52,645 bases of DNA from Variovorax sp. CF313 (GCF_000282635.1 NZ_AKIW01000031.1:1-52645); one strand, 5' to 3'. Positions 16,529 through 25,120 are shown, counted from the first letter of the stretch. A program made the numbers and translations. The notes: a model not told the origin generated them from the letters alone.

Positions 16529-17659
16529 TCACCATGCGTCGAAGACGTCGTGCGCGATACCGAAGCCGGTGCTCGCGCCGCTGCCGCTGGTGACCAGCAC
16601 CACGCGGGTGGCGTCGTCGGGCGCGTCGATCACGCAGGGCGTGGTCCTGGACGAGGGGTAGACGCCGGTCCAGCGCTCGGTGATCTGCGCGGTTTCGAGG
16701 TTGAGCGTGCTGCGCAGGTGGCGCAGGATGAGCTGGTCGACCTCTTCCATCGCGAAGGGCTCGGGCGCATCGCCGTAGTGGTGCGAGTCGCCGACCACGA
16801 GCGAGCCGTCGGCGCTCTGCACCACGATGAGATGGATGCCGTGTTCGAGCGACGCAGCCTCTTCCTGCTGCAGCCGCGCGCGCAGTGCGGCGGCTTCGGG
16901 CAGCGTGCTGTAGCCCTCGTAGCGCACGAGGCTCAGGTCCATCATCACCGAGCCCGGCAGGCGGAAGCCCGCCTCGGGCTTCACGCGCAGCATCTGCAGG
17001 CGGCACAGCGTGAGCGCGTGCGCGGCGATGCGGTCGGCGAAGAGGCCGTGCAGCTCGGTGTTGGTGCAGACCACCACGCGCTCGCCGCGAAGAACGCCGC
17101 GCGAGGTGCGAACGCGCGGCGTTTCCACCTCGTGCACGGTCTCGCCGAAGCGGAACACGACGCCATGCGCCTCGGCCAGCCATTTCGCGAGCAGGCCGAT
17201 GGCGGTGCGCGACTCGACGCGCAGTTCGTGCGGGCTGAACAGCACCGAGCGCGCGTCGGCCAGGCTCAGCGCGGGCGCCTTGGCCTGCGCGTCGGCCGCG
17301 TCGAGCAGCTCGCAGGCCTCGCCCATCGGCGTGCGCATGAAGGCCTCGAGCACCGAGTGCGCCTCGGGCCGGTAGGCTGCGAGCCAGAGGTTGCGGTGCA
17401 CGATGTCGATGCCGGCTTTCGGCGCGACGGCCTGCCAGACCTCGCGCGCATGCATCGCGCGGAGCCAGGTGTCGCCCGGCGCCTGGCCGGTGATGGTGAT
17501 GAAGCCGAAGTTGCGGATCGATGCGCCGATGGCGGCCGCATCGCGCTCGACCACGCAGACCTTGAACCCGCGCTGCGCGGCGGTGTAGGCGTGGGCCAGG
17601 CCGACGATGCCGGCGCCGACGACGATGAGGTCGAAATTGTCTTGGGGGGTGCCGGGCAT
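16529..17659 (-). CDS. Phosphonate-associated FAD-dependent oxidoreductase, PbfD-like
   Basis: A 376-residue flavoprotein of the DAO fold with the dinucleotide-binding motif VVGAGIVGLAHAY (Gly15, Gly17, Gly20) and C-terminal motif RWTGVYPSSRTTPCVI. It fits the TIGR03364-type flavoenzymes found almost only in phosphonate clusters. Characterised members (PbfD) oxidise 2-aminoethylphosphonate and, better, its N-methyl form to phosphonoacetaldehyde, feeding PhnX. With no phnW here, this enzyme may supply the aldehyde directly. Its ATG overlaps the permease stop by one base (17659), so translation is coupled. Family is confident; substrate is inferred. Confidence 0.88.
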   Translation of the reverse strand: MPGTPQDNFDLIVVGAGIVGLAHAYTAAQRGFKVCVVERDAAAIGASIRNFGFITITGQAPGDTWLRAMHAREVWQAVAPKAGIDIVHRNLWLAAYRPEAHSVLEAFMRTPMGEACELLDAADAQAKAPALSLADARSVLFSPHELRVESRTAIGLLAKWLAEAHGVVFRFGETVHEVETPRVRTSRGVLRGERVVVCTNTELHGLFADRIAAHALTLCRLQMLRVKPEAGFRLPGSVMMDLSLVRYEGYSTLPEAAALRARLQQEEAASLEHGIHLIVVQSADGSLVVGDSHHYGDAPEPFAMEEVDQLILRHLRSTLNLETAQITERWTGVYPSSRTTPCVIDAPDDATRVVLVTSGSGASTGFGIAHDVFDAW

Positions 17660-19374
17660 TACCGGTTTCTCCAGGTTTGGGTGCGCGCGAGCGCCCAGTG
17701 CCCGGCCAGTGCGAACACGCCGCGGCCGACGGCAGCCGTGAGCATGATCAGCGAGGCCATGGCAGCGGCGGGGGCCACGTCGCCGGCGTCGTCCATGTTG
17801 AGCACGGCGATGGCGGCCAACGTGGTCTGCGGCGAGTAGAGGAACACGACGGCCGACACGGTGGTCATCGCATTGATGAAGAAGTAGCCGCCCACGTTGA
17901 GCACGGTCGGCAGCGCCACCGGCAGGTGCACGCGCCAGAGCGTGCGCCAGAACGGCACGCCCATCGACTCGGACACCAGCTCGTACTCGCGGTCGAGCTG
18001 GCGCAGCGCGGTGAGCGAGGTGAGGTGCGCCACCGAGAAGAAATGCGCCACCGTGCAGATGACGAGGATCGCCATGCCGCCGTACAGGCCGTTCAGCGGA
18101 TTCGACGGCGAGTTGAAGAAGAAGATGTACCCCACGCCCAGCACCAGCCCGGGCACGGCGAGCGGCAGGTTCGCCAGCAGGTTGAGCAGTTCGCGCAAGA
18201 GGCCGAAATGGCGCGGCTTCTCCACCAGGTAGGCCGAGACGAAGGTGACGAGTGCACCCGCCACCGCCGCGCACAGTGCGAGGCGCAGCGAGTTGAAGTA
18301 ACTGCCCCATCCGCCGCCATCCATGTTGCTGAAGTCGTAGTTCTTCAGCGATGGTGCGAGCTTGTACGGCCAGTAGGTGGCGAGCGATGCGAACACCGCC
18401 ATGCCGATCATCACGAGGATGGCGCAGGCCGTGAGGGCGCAGAACACGAGCAGCGCGCGGTCGCGCGTCTTCACGGGCTCCGGCTGGTAGGGCGTGGCGC
18501 GCGCCGAAAGCGCCGCCGCCTGCCTGCTGCGCACGCGCCGCTCGACGAGAAAGGAGAGCACCGCCGGAATCAGCAGCACGAGCCCCACCACCGCGCCCAT
18601 CTGGAAGTTCTGCTGCCCGACCACCTGCTTGTAGATGTCGGTCGCGAGCACGCCCGTCTGGCCGCCGACCACCTTGGGCACGCCGAAGTCGGTGATGACC
18701 AGCACGAACACCACCATCGTGGCCACGATGAGGCCGTAGCGCGAGGCCGGCAGCGTCACGGTGCGGAAGATGCGCCAGCGCGAGGCACCGAGCGTCTGCG
18801 CCGCTTCATAGAGCCGACCATCGGACGTGGCCATGGCGGTCGTGAGGATCAGGAGCGCATGCGGCAGCGTCCAGAACACCGAGCCGAGCACGATGCCCAG
18901 CGGCCCGTAGATCGAGGCCTCGCCCATCAGCCCCTTGAAGAGGCCCTGGTTGCCGAACAGGTAGACCAGGCTGATGGCCGGCAGCAGCGAGGGCGCGAGC
19001 AGCGGAATGAGCGCCATCGCGCGCAGCGCGCCCTTGGCCGGCATGCAGGAGAGCGTCAGCGCATAGGCGTACACATAGGCGATCGCCGTGCAGATCACCG
19101 CGCTGATCGCCGCGAGCCACAGGCTGTTGAAGGCCGATTGCACGAGCGCCGGGCTGTCGAGGTAGCGCGCAAAATTCGCCGGGCCGACGAACGCGCCCGC
19201 GCGGTCGAAAAAGCTCTGGCCCACGAGCGCGCCGACGGGCAGCGCGACGATCACGGCCAGCAGCAGCACGAGCAACGCGACGGCCGCACCGGTCAGCCAG
19301 CGCTCGCGGTCGAACGCGCTGCCACGCGGCAGCACCATCGGCCGCACGGCGATGGCATCGGGAGAACTGCTCAT
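17659..19374 (-). CDS. 2-aminoethylphosphonate-type ABC transporter permease (fused, double domain)
   Basis: A 571-residue inner-membrane permease in which two BPD_transp_1 domains are fused: the first around residues 85-285, the second around 370-560, each with an EAA-type loop (AAQTLGASRWRIFRTVTLP and VSESMGVPFWRTLWRVHLP). About 12 membrane segments are predicted. The fused layout and the genes around it (phnX, PbfD-like, ATPase, binding protein) match the putative 2-aminoethylphosphonate uptake system. It starts 3 nt after the ATPase stop and overlaps the oxidoreductase start by one base, so the three are tightly coupled. Substrate is inferred from the cluster. Confidence 0.88.
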   Translation of the reverse strand: MSSSPDAIAVRPMVLPRGSAFDRERWLTGAAVALLVLLLAVIVALPVGALVGQSFFDRAGAFVGPANFARYLDSPALVQSAFNSLWLAAISAVICTAIAYVYAYALTLSCMPAKGALRAMALIPLLAPSLLPAISLVYLFGNQGLFKGLMGEASIYGPLGIVLGSVFWTLPHALLILTTAMATSDGRLYEAAQTLGASRWRIFRTVTLPASRYGLIVATMVVFVLVITDFGVPKVVGGQTGVLATDIYKQVVGQQNFQMGAVVGLVLLIPAVLSFLVERRVRSRQAAALSARATPYQPEPVKTRDRALLVFCALTACAILVMIGMAVFASLATYWPYKLAPSLKNYDFSNMDGGGWGSYFNSLRLALCAAVAGALVTFVSAYLVEKPRHFGLLRELLNLLANLPLAVPGLVLGVGYIFFFNSPSNPLNGLYGGMAILVICTVAHFFSVAHLTSLTALRQLDREYELVSESMGVPFWRTLWRVHLPVALPTVLNVGGYFFINAMTTVSAVVFLYSPQTTLAAIAVLNMDDAGDVAPAAAMASLIMLTAAVGRGVFALAGHWALARTQTWRNR

Positions 19375-19377
19375 GGC

Positions 19378-20460
19378 TCAGTGCGCCAGGATGGACAGCG
19401 CATTCAGGGGCAGTTGGATGTGCACCATGCTGCTGGGCACCAGCGGCTCCTCGCCGCCGTAGCGCGCGTCGGCCGGCAGCTCGGCCTCGATCTCGATGCC
19501 CAGTGGCTCGCAGGCCAGCCGCGCCGAGGTGCGGTTGCCGAAGAACTCCGTGTCGAGCAGGCGCGCCGCGAAACTGTTGGCGCCCAGTTCGGTGCCGAAG
19601 CGCTTGACCACCACGTGCTCGGGGCGGATGCCCACGGTGGCCTGCGAACCCACGCTCAGGGTGCCGAGGTTGCTCGGCGTGCAGAACAGTTCGCTGTCGC
19701 GCACGCGCACCTTGCCCTCGGCCAGCACAGTCGCGGGCAGCATGTTCATGCGGCCGACGAAGCCCGCCGCGAAACGGGTGCGCGGCTGGCGGTACAGCTC
19801 GTCGGGTGTGCCGGCCTGCTCGATGCGGCCGTTGTGCATCAGCACCACGCGGTCGGCCATCGAGAGGGCTTCTTCCTGGTCGTGCGTGACCATGATGGTG
19901 ACGATGCCCAGGCGCTTTTGCAGCGAACGGATCTCGCTGCGAAGGCTCGCGCGCACCTGCGCGTCGAGCGCGGAGAGCGGCTCGTCGAGCAGCAGCAGGC
20001 GCGGGTTCGGCGCGAGGGCACGCGCCAGTGCGATGCGCTGCTGCTGGCCGCCCGAGAGCTGCACCGGGTACTTGTCGGCGTGCGCAGCGAGGCCGACGAG
20101 GTCGAGCATCTCGCGCGAGCGCTTGGCCATCTCGCGCGCCAGTGCGCCGGTGGGATGCAGGCCGTAGGCGATGTTCTGCGCCGCCGTGAGGTTGGGGAAC
20201 AGCGCATACGACTGGAACACCACGCCGAAGCCGCGCGCCGCCGGCGGCAGGCCCGCGATGTCCTGGCCGCCGAGCAGGATCTGCCCGCTGTCGGCGCGCT
20301 CGATGCCGCACACGATGCGCAGCAGCGTGGTCTTGCCGCAACCCGAGGGACCGAGCAGGCACACGAATTCGCCGGGCTCGATGTCCAGGTCGATGCCGTC
20401 GAGCACGCGGGTGGCGCCAAAGGACTTGCCGATGCCGCGGAGAGAAAGAAAGCTGGTCAT
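19378..20460 (-). CDS. 2-aminoethylphosphonate-type ABC transporter ATPase
   Basis: A 360-residue ATPase with Walker A GPSGCGKTT, Q-loop FQSYALF, signature LSGGQQQRIALARAL, Walker B LLLLDEPLSALD and H-loop VTHDQEEA, followed by a C-terminal TOBE-like domain (from about 240) as in polyamine, iron and phosphonate importers. It would energise the double-domain permease encoded next. Between its start and the upstream binding-protein gene lies a structured repeat (20487-20570), which may separate expression levels of binding protein and transporter core. Confidence 0.92.
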   Translation of the reverse strand: MTSFLSLRGIGKSFGATRVLDGIDLDIEPGEFVCLLGPSGCGKTTLLRIVCGIERADSGQILLGGQDIAGLPPAARGFGVVFQSYALFPNLTAAQNIAYGLHPTGALAREMAKRSREMLDLVGLAAHADKYPVQLSGGQQQRIALARALAPNPRLLLLDEPLSALDAQVRASLRSEIRSLQKRLGIVTIMVTHDQEEALSMADRVVLMHNGRIEQAGTPDELYRQPRTRFAAGFVGRMNMLPATVLAEGKVRVRDSELFCTPSNLGTLSVGSQATVGIRPEHVVVKRFGTELGANSFAARLLDTEFFGNRTSARLACEPLGIEIEAELPADARYGGEEPLVPSSMVHIQLPLNALSILAH

Positions 20461-20486
20461 GGTCGAAGCCCGTCAGTCAAGGAACA

Positions 20487-20570
20487 CCGCGGAACCGGCT
20501 TCGCCGGGCCGCAGGTGTTGCCCCCGGTAGGGGGTTGGCGAAGCGACACGAAGTGCGCGAAGACTGGGGG
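20487..20570 (-). repeat. Post-stop structured repeat, copy A
   Basis: About 84 bp read on the minus strand, starting 8 nt after the stop of the phosphonate-binding protein gene and ending 26 nt before the ATPase gene. In the sense of transcription it runs CCCCCAGTCTTCGCGCACTT and ends in CCGCGG. It holds hairpin 1 (CCCCC-TACC-GGGGG) and hairpin 2, whose stem segments are AACACC/GGTGTT, GCGG/CCGC and CCGGC/GCCGG around a GAA loop. Further copies are at 28234, 43596 and 52627. Confidence 0.85.
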
Positions 20571-20578
20571 CGAGCTCA

Positions 20579-21613
20579 TCACATCGGCTTCTTTTCGGAT
20601 TTCGATTCGTAGCGCTTGGACCATTCGGTGAGGATGCGGTCGCGGTTCGCGGCGGCCCAGGTGAAGTCGTTCTTGGCGAGCAGCTTCTCGACGTCGCCCG
20701 GCACGAATTCGAGCTTCTCCTGGATGCCCGGCAGCGCGAGCACGGCGAAGTTCTTCGCGTAGAGCTCGTTGGCCTGCTTGGTGACGGCCCAGTCGGCCAG
20801 CGCCTTGGCGGCGTCCTGCTTCTTGCTGGTCTTGATGATGCCGGTGGCTTCCATGTCCCAGCCGAGGCCCTCCTTGGGCAGCACGATGTCGATGGGGGCG
20901 CCGTCGCGCTTGGTCTTGTTGGCGCGGTATTCGAAGGACATGCCGAGCGCGAATTCGCCGGCGCCGGCCTGGCGGCAGGGCTTGCTGCCCGACTGGCTGT
21001 AGATACCGATGTTCTGGTGCAGTGCGTCCATGTACTTCCACGCTTTTTCCTCGCCCATCATCTGGATCCAGCCCGACACCATGAGGTAGCCGGTGCCTGA
21101 TGCCGCGGGGTTGGGCATGGTGATCTGGCCCTTGTAGACCGGGTTGGTGAGATCCGCCCAGCTGGTGGGCTTGGGCAGGTTCTTCTTCGTGGCTTCGGCG
21201 GTGTTGAAGCAGATGGCCGACGACCACACGTCCATGCCGACCCACTTGGGCGGGTTGGCCGGATCGCGCATGGTGGCCTTCACGGCGTCCAGGCCCTTGG
21301 GCGCATAGGGCTGGAGCATGCCTTCCTTGTCGAGCAGCATCAGCGAAGTGGCGGCCAGGCCCCACACCACGTCGGCCTGCGGGTTGGCCTTTTCGGCCAG
21401 CAGCTTGGCGGTGACGATGCCGGTGGAGTCGCGCACGAACTTCAGTTCGACGGCCGGGTTTTCCTTTTCGAACGCGGCCTTGTAGGCCTGCACCTGGTCG
21501 GCTTCGAGCGCGGTGTAGACCAGCAGCTCGGTGCGGCCTTGCGCGGAGGCTGCGAAGGCCAGCGAGAACAACGCGGCGGGCACGGCAACGCGGCGGATGA
21601 AGCGGAACGACAT
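20579..21613 (-). CDS. Phosphonate (2-aminoethylphosphonate) ABC transporter substrate-binding protein
   Basis: A 344-residue periplasmic binding protein with a Sec signal (MSFRFIRRVAVPAALFSLAF, cleavage after ASA), then ELLVYTALEADQVQAYKAAF, the N-terminus typical of the iron(III)/AEP-type binding proteins. It should bind 2-aminoethylphosphonate and deliver it to the permease and ATPase encoded downstream. It is the first gene of the minus-strand phosphonate operon and is divergent from the phnZ-like gene. A Pho-box-like site (21702-21719) in the minus orientation lies 89 nt before its start. The ATG at 21613 begins the signal peptide. Confidence 0.9.
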   Translation of the reverse strand: MSFRFIRRVAVPAALFSLAFAASAQGRTELLVYTALEADQVQAYKAAFEKENPAVELKFVRDSTGIVTAKLLAEKANPQADVVWGLAATSLMLLDKEGMLQPYAPKGLDAVKATMRDPANPPKWVGMDVWSSAICFNTAEATKKNLPKPTSWADLTNPVYKGQITMPNPAASGTGYLMVSGWIQMMGEEKAWKYMDALHQNIGIYSQSGSKPCRQAGAGEFALGMSFEYRANKTKRDGAPIDIVLPKEGLGWDMEATGIIKTSKKQDAAKALADWAVTKQANELYAKNFAVLALPGIQEKLEFVPGDVEKLLAKNDFTWAAANRDRILTEWSKRYESKSEKKPM

Positions 21614-21701
21614 GATGGGAGATCCCTCGGGAAGGAGTGAAAGTACGCGGACGAAAGTACGCACGGCTCGGCCGTGGACGCGGCGATGCTCGCAGTGCCG
21701 T

Positions 21702-21739
21702 GTGACAGGGGTTTGTCAGATGCGTCACACGGATGTCAT
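21702..21739. promoter_or_regulatory. Pho-box-like repeats between the phosphonate operon and the phnZ-like gene
   Basis: On the minus strand CTGACAA-ACCC-CTGTCAC (21719-21702) matches the 7+4+7 PhoB site at 11 of 14 positions, with a weak -10 (GAGCAT) 10 nt further on, as PhoB promoters have it. On the plus strand GCGTCAC-ACGG-ATGTCAT (21722-21739) matches at 10 of 14. The two sites face the two divergent transcription units. Consensus taken as CTGTCAT half-sites in 11-nt phase. Confidence 0.5.
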
Positions 21740-21800
21740 GGCGCGGGACGACGCTTCACAGGCTGCCGCACGCGCTTGGCGTTTGCTTCGTTTCAACTCC

Positions 21801-22361
21801 ATGACACTCGACCTCGCCGAGATCGCACGCCTGTTCGCCGAACGCGGCGGGGTGGCCTACGCGGGCGAGCCGGTCTCGCAGCTCGAACACGCGCTGCAGT
21901 GCGCATGGCTCGCCGAGCAGGCGGGTGCGAGCGACGCGCTGGTCACGGCCGCACTGCTGCACGACCTTGGACACCTGCTGATCGCCGAGCACCAGACGCT
22001 CGCGCAATCGCCCACCGAGCTGGGCATCGACGATCGCCATCAATACATCGCGCTGCCGCTGCTGCGCGGCGCCTTCGACGTGGAAGTGCGCGAGCCGATA
22101 CGGCTGCACGTGGATGCCAAGCGCTATCTGTGCGCGATGCGGCCGGACTATTTCTCGAAGCTCTCGCCGGATTCCGTGCGCAGCCTTGCACTGCAGGGCG
22201 GCGTGATGGATGCGGCAGCGGCGGCCCGTTTTGCCGAGCATCGCTGGGCCGACGATGCGGTGCGGCTGAGGCTTTGGGACGAAGAGGCGAAGGTCGAGGG
22301 GTTGAAGACACCGCCGCTGGCGCATTTTCTTTCGACGACTGCGCGGGTCCTGCTGCGCTGA
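21801..22361 (+). CDS. phnZ: PhnZ-like HD-domain diiron oxygenase (phosphonate degradation)
   Basis: A 186-residue HD-domain protein fitting the phosphonate HD-oxygenase family, which cleaves (R)-2-amino-1-hydroxyethylphosphonate with O2 to glycine and phosphate at a mixed-valence diiron site. Motif order matches PhnZ: Tyr20 and Glu23 in AYAGE (the substrate-lid pair Y24/E27), His30 in QLEHALQ, His54-Asp55 in LLHDLGHLL, His80, His103 with Lys107 in HVDAKRY, and Asp160 in LWDEE. No PhnY hydroxylase gene is in the window, so the hydroxylated substrate must come from elsewhere or be imported. The ATG at 21801 gives the usual length; an in-frame ATG at 21739 is possible. Divergent from the phosphonate operon. 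Confidence 0.88.
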   Translation: MTLDLAEIARLFAERGGVAYAGEPVSQLEHALQCAWLAEQAGASDALVTAALLHDLGHLLIAEHQTLAQSPTELGIDDRHQYIALPLLRGAFDVEVREPIRLHVDAKRYLCAMRPDYFSKLSPDSVRSLALQGGVMDAAAAARFAEHRWADDAVRLRLWDEEAKVEGLKTPPLAHFLSTTARVLLR

Positions 22362-22376
22362 CGGGTACTTTTTTTG

Positions 22377-22389
22377 CCCGGCGGCCGGG
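22377..22389 (+). terminator. Short hairpin followed by T-run after the phnZ-like gene
   Basis: CCCGG (22377-22381) and CCGGG (22385-22389) pair around CGG and are followed by TTT; a run of seven T precedes the hairpin. Located 15 nt after the stop at 22361. Stem is short, so efficiency is uncertain. Confidence 0.4.
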
Positions 22390-22423
22390 TTTCAGGTCCG
22401 TTTAAGAAACATTTGTCTACTAT

Positions 22424-22467
22424 GGTTTCCTCATGATGTCCGGCGCACCTGCGCCTGCGAGGAAACC
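22424..22467 (+). promoter_or_regulatory. Hairpin covering the ribosome binding site of the ABC exporter gene
   Basis: GGTTTCCTC (22424-22432) is the exact reverse complement of GAGGAAACC (22459-22467), which contains the Shine-Dalgarno sequence GAGGA 7 nt before the ATG at 22471. An inner stem GGCGC/GCGCC (22442-22446 with 22451-22455) nests inside. If the transcript starts upstream of 22424 the binding site would be sequestered. A possible -10 (TACTAT, 22418-22423) would start the RNA near 22430 and remove most of the 5' arm. Confidence 0.35.
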
Positions 22468-22470
22468 TGC

Positions 22471-24261
22471 ATGTCTTCATCCGTCACGGCGCGAGCCGCC
22501 ACGTTCGCCCAGGTCCTGAGGCGCGTCTTTGCGCTCGCGGCGCCTTATTTCAGGTCCGAGGAGAAATGGCGCGCGAGGACCATGTTCGCGGCGATCGTCG
22601 CGCTCAACCTGGCCTACGTCTACGCGCTGGTGCTCTTCAACCAGTGGTACGGGCGCTTCTACGACGGGCTGCAGAACAAGGATGCGGCGGTCTTCTGGCG
22701 CGAGATCCGCGTGTTCGTCGTGCTGGCCTTTTTCAACATCGCGCTGCAGGTGCTCAAGTTCTATGTGACGCAATTGCTGCAGCTGCGCTGGCGCAGCTGG
22801 ATGACGCGCGACTACATGACGCGCTGGATGGCCAACCGCACCTTCTATCACCTCGAACTCGCGCGCTACGCGAACAAGGACGGCCAGACACCGGACAACC
22901 CCGACCAGCGTATCCAGGAAGACATGCAGCTTTTCACCGACTACACGATGACGCTGTCGATGGGCCTGCTGAATGCGGTGGTCACGCTGGTGAGCTTCGT
23001 CGGCATCCTCTGGGGGCTGTCGGGCAGCGTCGAATTCTCGATGGGCGGCACCACCTACCAGATCGTGGGCGCCATGGTGTGGCTGGCGATCGCGTACTGC
23101 GTGGTCGGGACCGTCATCACGCATTTCATCGGCCGCCCGCTGATCGGCACCAACTTCCGCCAGCAGCGCTTCGAGGCCGACTTCCGGCATCACCTGGTGC
23201 GGGTGCGCGAGTACAGCGAGGCGATCGCGCTGGACAGGGGCGAGAAGGTCGAGCACGGCCAGCTCGACATGCGCTTTGGCAGCGTGCTGCGCAACTACCT
23301 GCTGCTCATCAAGCAGCAGAAGAACCTGATCACCTTCACCTCGTTCTTCGGGCAGGCCGCGGTGATCTTCCCGTTCGTGGTGGCCGCGCCCCGCTTCTTC
23401 AGCGGCGCGATCCAGTTGGGCCAGCTGATGCAGATTTCGTCTGCATTCGGCAAGGTGCAGGACTCGCTGAGCTGGTTCGTCGACAACTACGACAAGGTCG
23501 CGGTCTGGCGCGCCACCACCGACCGTCTGACCAGCTTCGACGACGCGATGCGCGCCCACGCTGCGCAGGCCATGCCGCTGCAACGCGGGGAGGCGGCCGA
23601 TCTGCGCAGCGACGACCTCTCTGTGGCGCTGCCAAACGGCACTTCGCTGCTGAGCGGCGCCGCGCTGGCCGTGAAACCCGGCGACAGCGTGCTGCTGCAG
23701 GGCTCCTCGGGCAGCGGCAAGTCGACCTTGTTCCGCTCCTTCGCCGGCATCTGGCCGTTCGCGAGCGGGCACGTGAAGATGCCAGACGGCGCGGTGTTCA
23801 TGCCGCAGCGCCCCTACGTGCCCGACGGCAAGCTGCGCGACGCGCTGACCTACCCGAACCCCGCCGCCGATTTCACCGACGAGCAGCTTCGCAAGGCCCT
23901 GACCGACGCCCTCCTCCCCGACCTGGCCAGCCGCCTGGACGACAGCGATTCATGGAGCCAGAAACTCTCCGGCGGCGAGCAGCAGCGCCTGGCCATCGCA
24001 CGCGTACTGCTGAAGAAACCGGCATGGCTCTTCGCCGACGAGGTCACCAGCGCACTCGATGCGCAGGCCGAGGGTGTGCTCTACAAGCGGTTGTCGGACA
24101 TGGTCCATGCAGCGGGCGGCGCGATGGTGTCGATCGCGCACCGCGCAGCCGTCGGAGACTTCCACAACCAGCGCTGGACGCTGGTGCCGCAGGAAGAAGC
24201 AACGGCGGGCGGCGCGCGCTACCGGCTGAACATCTCGGCGGCTCAACCCGCCGCGGCGTAG
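22471..24261 (+). CDS. ABC exporter, SbmA/BacA/YddA-like (permease fused to ATPase)
   Basis: A 596-residue half transporter: an N-terminal membrane domain of the ABC_membrane_2 type (about 6 segments, residues 35-360, with the family motif NPDQRIQED near residue 150) joined to an ATPase domain with Walker [11 protein letters not shown], signature [13 protein letters not shown] and Walker [13 protein letters not shown]. Relatives include YddA, SbmA/BacA-like peptide or vitamin-B12 transporters and peroxisomal fatty-acid transporters. Substrate is unknown. The ATPase switch region ends VSIAHRAAV. Its last 19 nt overlap queC on the opposite strand. A ribosome binding site GAGGA precedes the ATG. 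Confidence 0.9.
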   Translation: MSSSVTARAATFAQVLRRVFALAAPYFRSEEKWRARTMFAAIVALNLAYVYALVLFNQWYGRFYDGLQNKDAAVFWREIRVFVVLAFFNIALQVLKFYVTQLLQLRWRSWMTRDYMTRWMANRTFYHLELARYANKDGQTPDNPDQRIQEDMQLFTDYTMTLSMGLLNAVVTLVSFVGILWGLSGSVEFSMGGTTYQIVGAMVWLAIAYCVVGTVITHFIGRPLIGTNFRQQRFEADFRHHLVRVREYSEAIALDRGEKVEHGQLDMRFGSVLRNYLLLIKQQKNLITFTSFFGQAAVIFPFVVAAPRFFSGAIQLGQLMQISSAFGKVQDSLSWFVDNYDKVAVWRATTDRLTSFDDAMRAHAAQAMPLQRGEAADLRSDDLSVALPNGTSLLSGAALAVKPGDSVLLQGSSGSGKSTLFRSFAGIWPFASGHVKMPDGAVFMPQRPYVPDGKLRDALTYPNPAADFTDEQLRKALTDALLPDLASRLDDSDSWSQKLSGGEQQRLAIARVLLKKPAWLFADEVTSALDAQAEGVLYKRLSDMVHAAGGAMVSIAHRAAVGDFHNQRWTLVPQEEATAGGARYRLNISAAQPAAA

Positions 24262-24947
24262 CGCTCCCAGCCCTTCTTGCGCAGCTCGCAGGCGGGGCAT
24301 TCGCCACACCCGTAGCCCCAGGCCTGGCGGTGCACGCGGTCGCCCAGGTAGCAGGTGTGCGTCTCTTCCACGATCAGCTCCACCAGCGGCTCGCCGCCCA
24401 GGCGGTGGGCCATGGCCCAGGTCTCGGCCTTGTCGATCCACATGAGCGGCGTCTCGATGACGAGGCGGCGCTCCAGCCCGAGCGAGAGCGCGAGCTGCAT
24501 CGCCTTCATGGTGTCGTCGCGGCAGTCGGGGTACCCCGAGAAGTCGGTCTCGCAGACGCCGGTGACGATCACCTGCAGCCCGCGCCGGTACGCCAGCGCG
24601 CCGGCCAGCGTGAGGAACAGCAGGTTGCGCCCGGGCACGAAGGTGTTGGGCAGGCCGTCGGCCTGCATGGCGAAGGCGACCTCTTCGGTCAGCGAGGAGC
24701 CGCCGAGCTGCGCCAGCGCCGCGAGCGTGAGTACGTGGTCTTCGCCGAGGCGGGGCGCCCAGACGGGGAAACGCTCGCGCATCTTCGCGAGGACGGTGCC
24801 GCGCACGTCGAGCTCGACGCGGTGGCGCTGCCCGTAGTCGAAGCCCAGGGTTTCGACGCGCTGGTACTTCGAGAGCGCATCGGCGAGGCAGGTGGCCGAG
24901 TCCTGGCCGCCGGAGAACAGAACGAGGGCGGTGGTGTGCAGGGGCAT
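24243..24947 (-). CDS. queC: 7-cyano-7-deazaguanine synthase QueC
   Basis: Converts 7-carboxy-7-deazaguanine with ammonia and ATP to preQ0 in queuosine biosynthesis. The 234-residue protein has the PP-loop SGGQDSATC at residues 12-20, the conserved [16 protein letters not shown] and [17 protein letters not shown] motifs, and the zinc cluster CYLGD...[10 protein letters not shown] near the C-terminus. Length fits the family. The ATG at 24947 begins [14 protein letters not shown]. It is convergent with and overlaps the ABC exporter gene by 19 nt. The next steps of the pathway (QueF, Tgt) are not encoded here. Confidence 0.96.
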   Translation of the reverse strand: MPLHTTALVLFSGGQDSATCLADALSKYQRVETLGFDYGQRHRVELDVRGTVLAKMRERFPVWAPRLGEDHVLTLAALAQLGGSSLTEEVAFAMQADGLPNTFVPGRNLLFLTLAGALAYRRGLQVIVTGVCETDFSGYPDCRDDTMKAMQLALSLGLERRLVIETPLMWIDKAETWAMAHRLGGEPLVELIVEETHTCYLGDRVHRQAWGYGCGECPACELRKKGWERYAAAG

Positions 24948-25086
24948 ATCCGTCAACGGCGAGGCCGCTGTAGTCCAAAGACGCGATTTTCGCAGGCCGC
25001 GCCCGCTGGCAGCCGGGCATGACACGCCGGCGAATTCCGCCGCCTTTCTTTTTTGAAATGGGCTGAACTTTCTCGGCGGATGTGCA

Positions 25087-25120
25087 TCGTCACCGCCGAG
25101 TCATCTGACGTCTTTAGATT
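25087..25120 (+). promoter_or_regulatory. Putative PhoB-dependent promoter of the alkaline phosphatase operon
   Basis: TCGTCAC-CGCC-GAGTCAT (25087-25104) keeps the 7+4+7 spacing of a Pho box with 9 of 14 matches, including both GTCA cores, and is followed after exactly 10 nt by TAGATT (25115-25120), a possible -10. That geometry is the one PhoB-activated promoters use in place of a -35. The rest of the 233-nt gap 24948-25180 shows no gene. Confidence 0.45.

Noticed and set aside
17677..20631. Very long open frame (984 codons) on the plus strand across the phosphonate transporter genes
   Set aside because: It is a shadow of the minus-strand permease and ATPase genes. The translation is rich in His, Arg, Gln and Ala without any domain, as antisense frames in high-GC DNA are.
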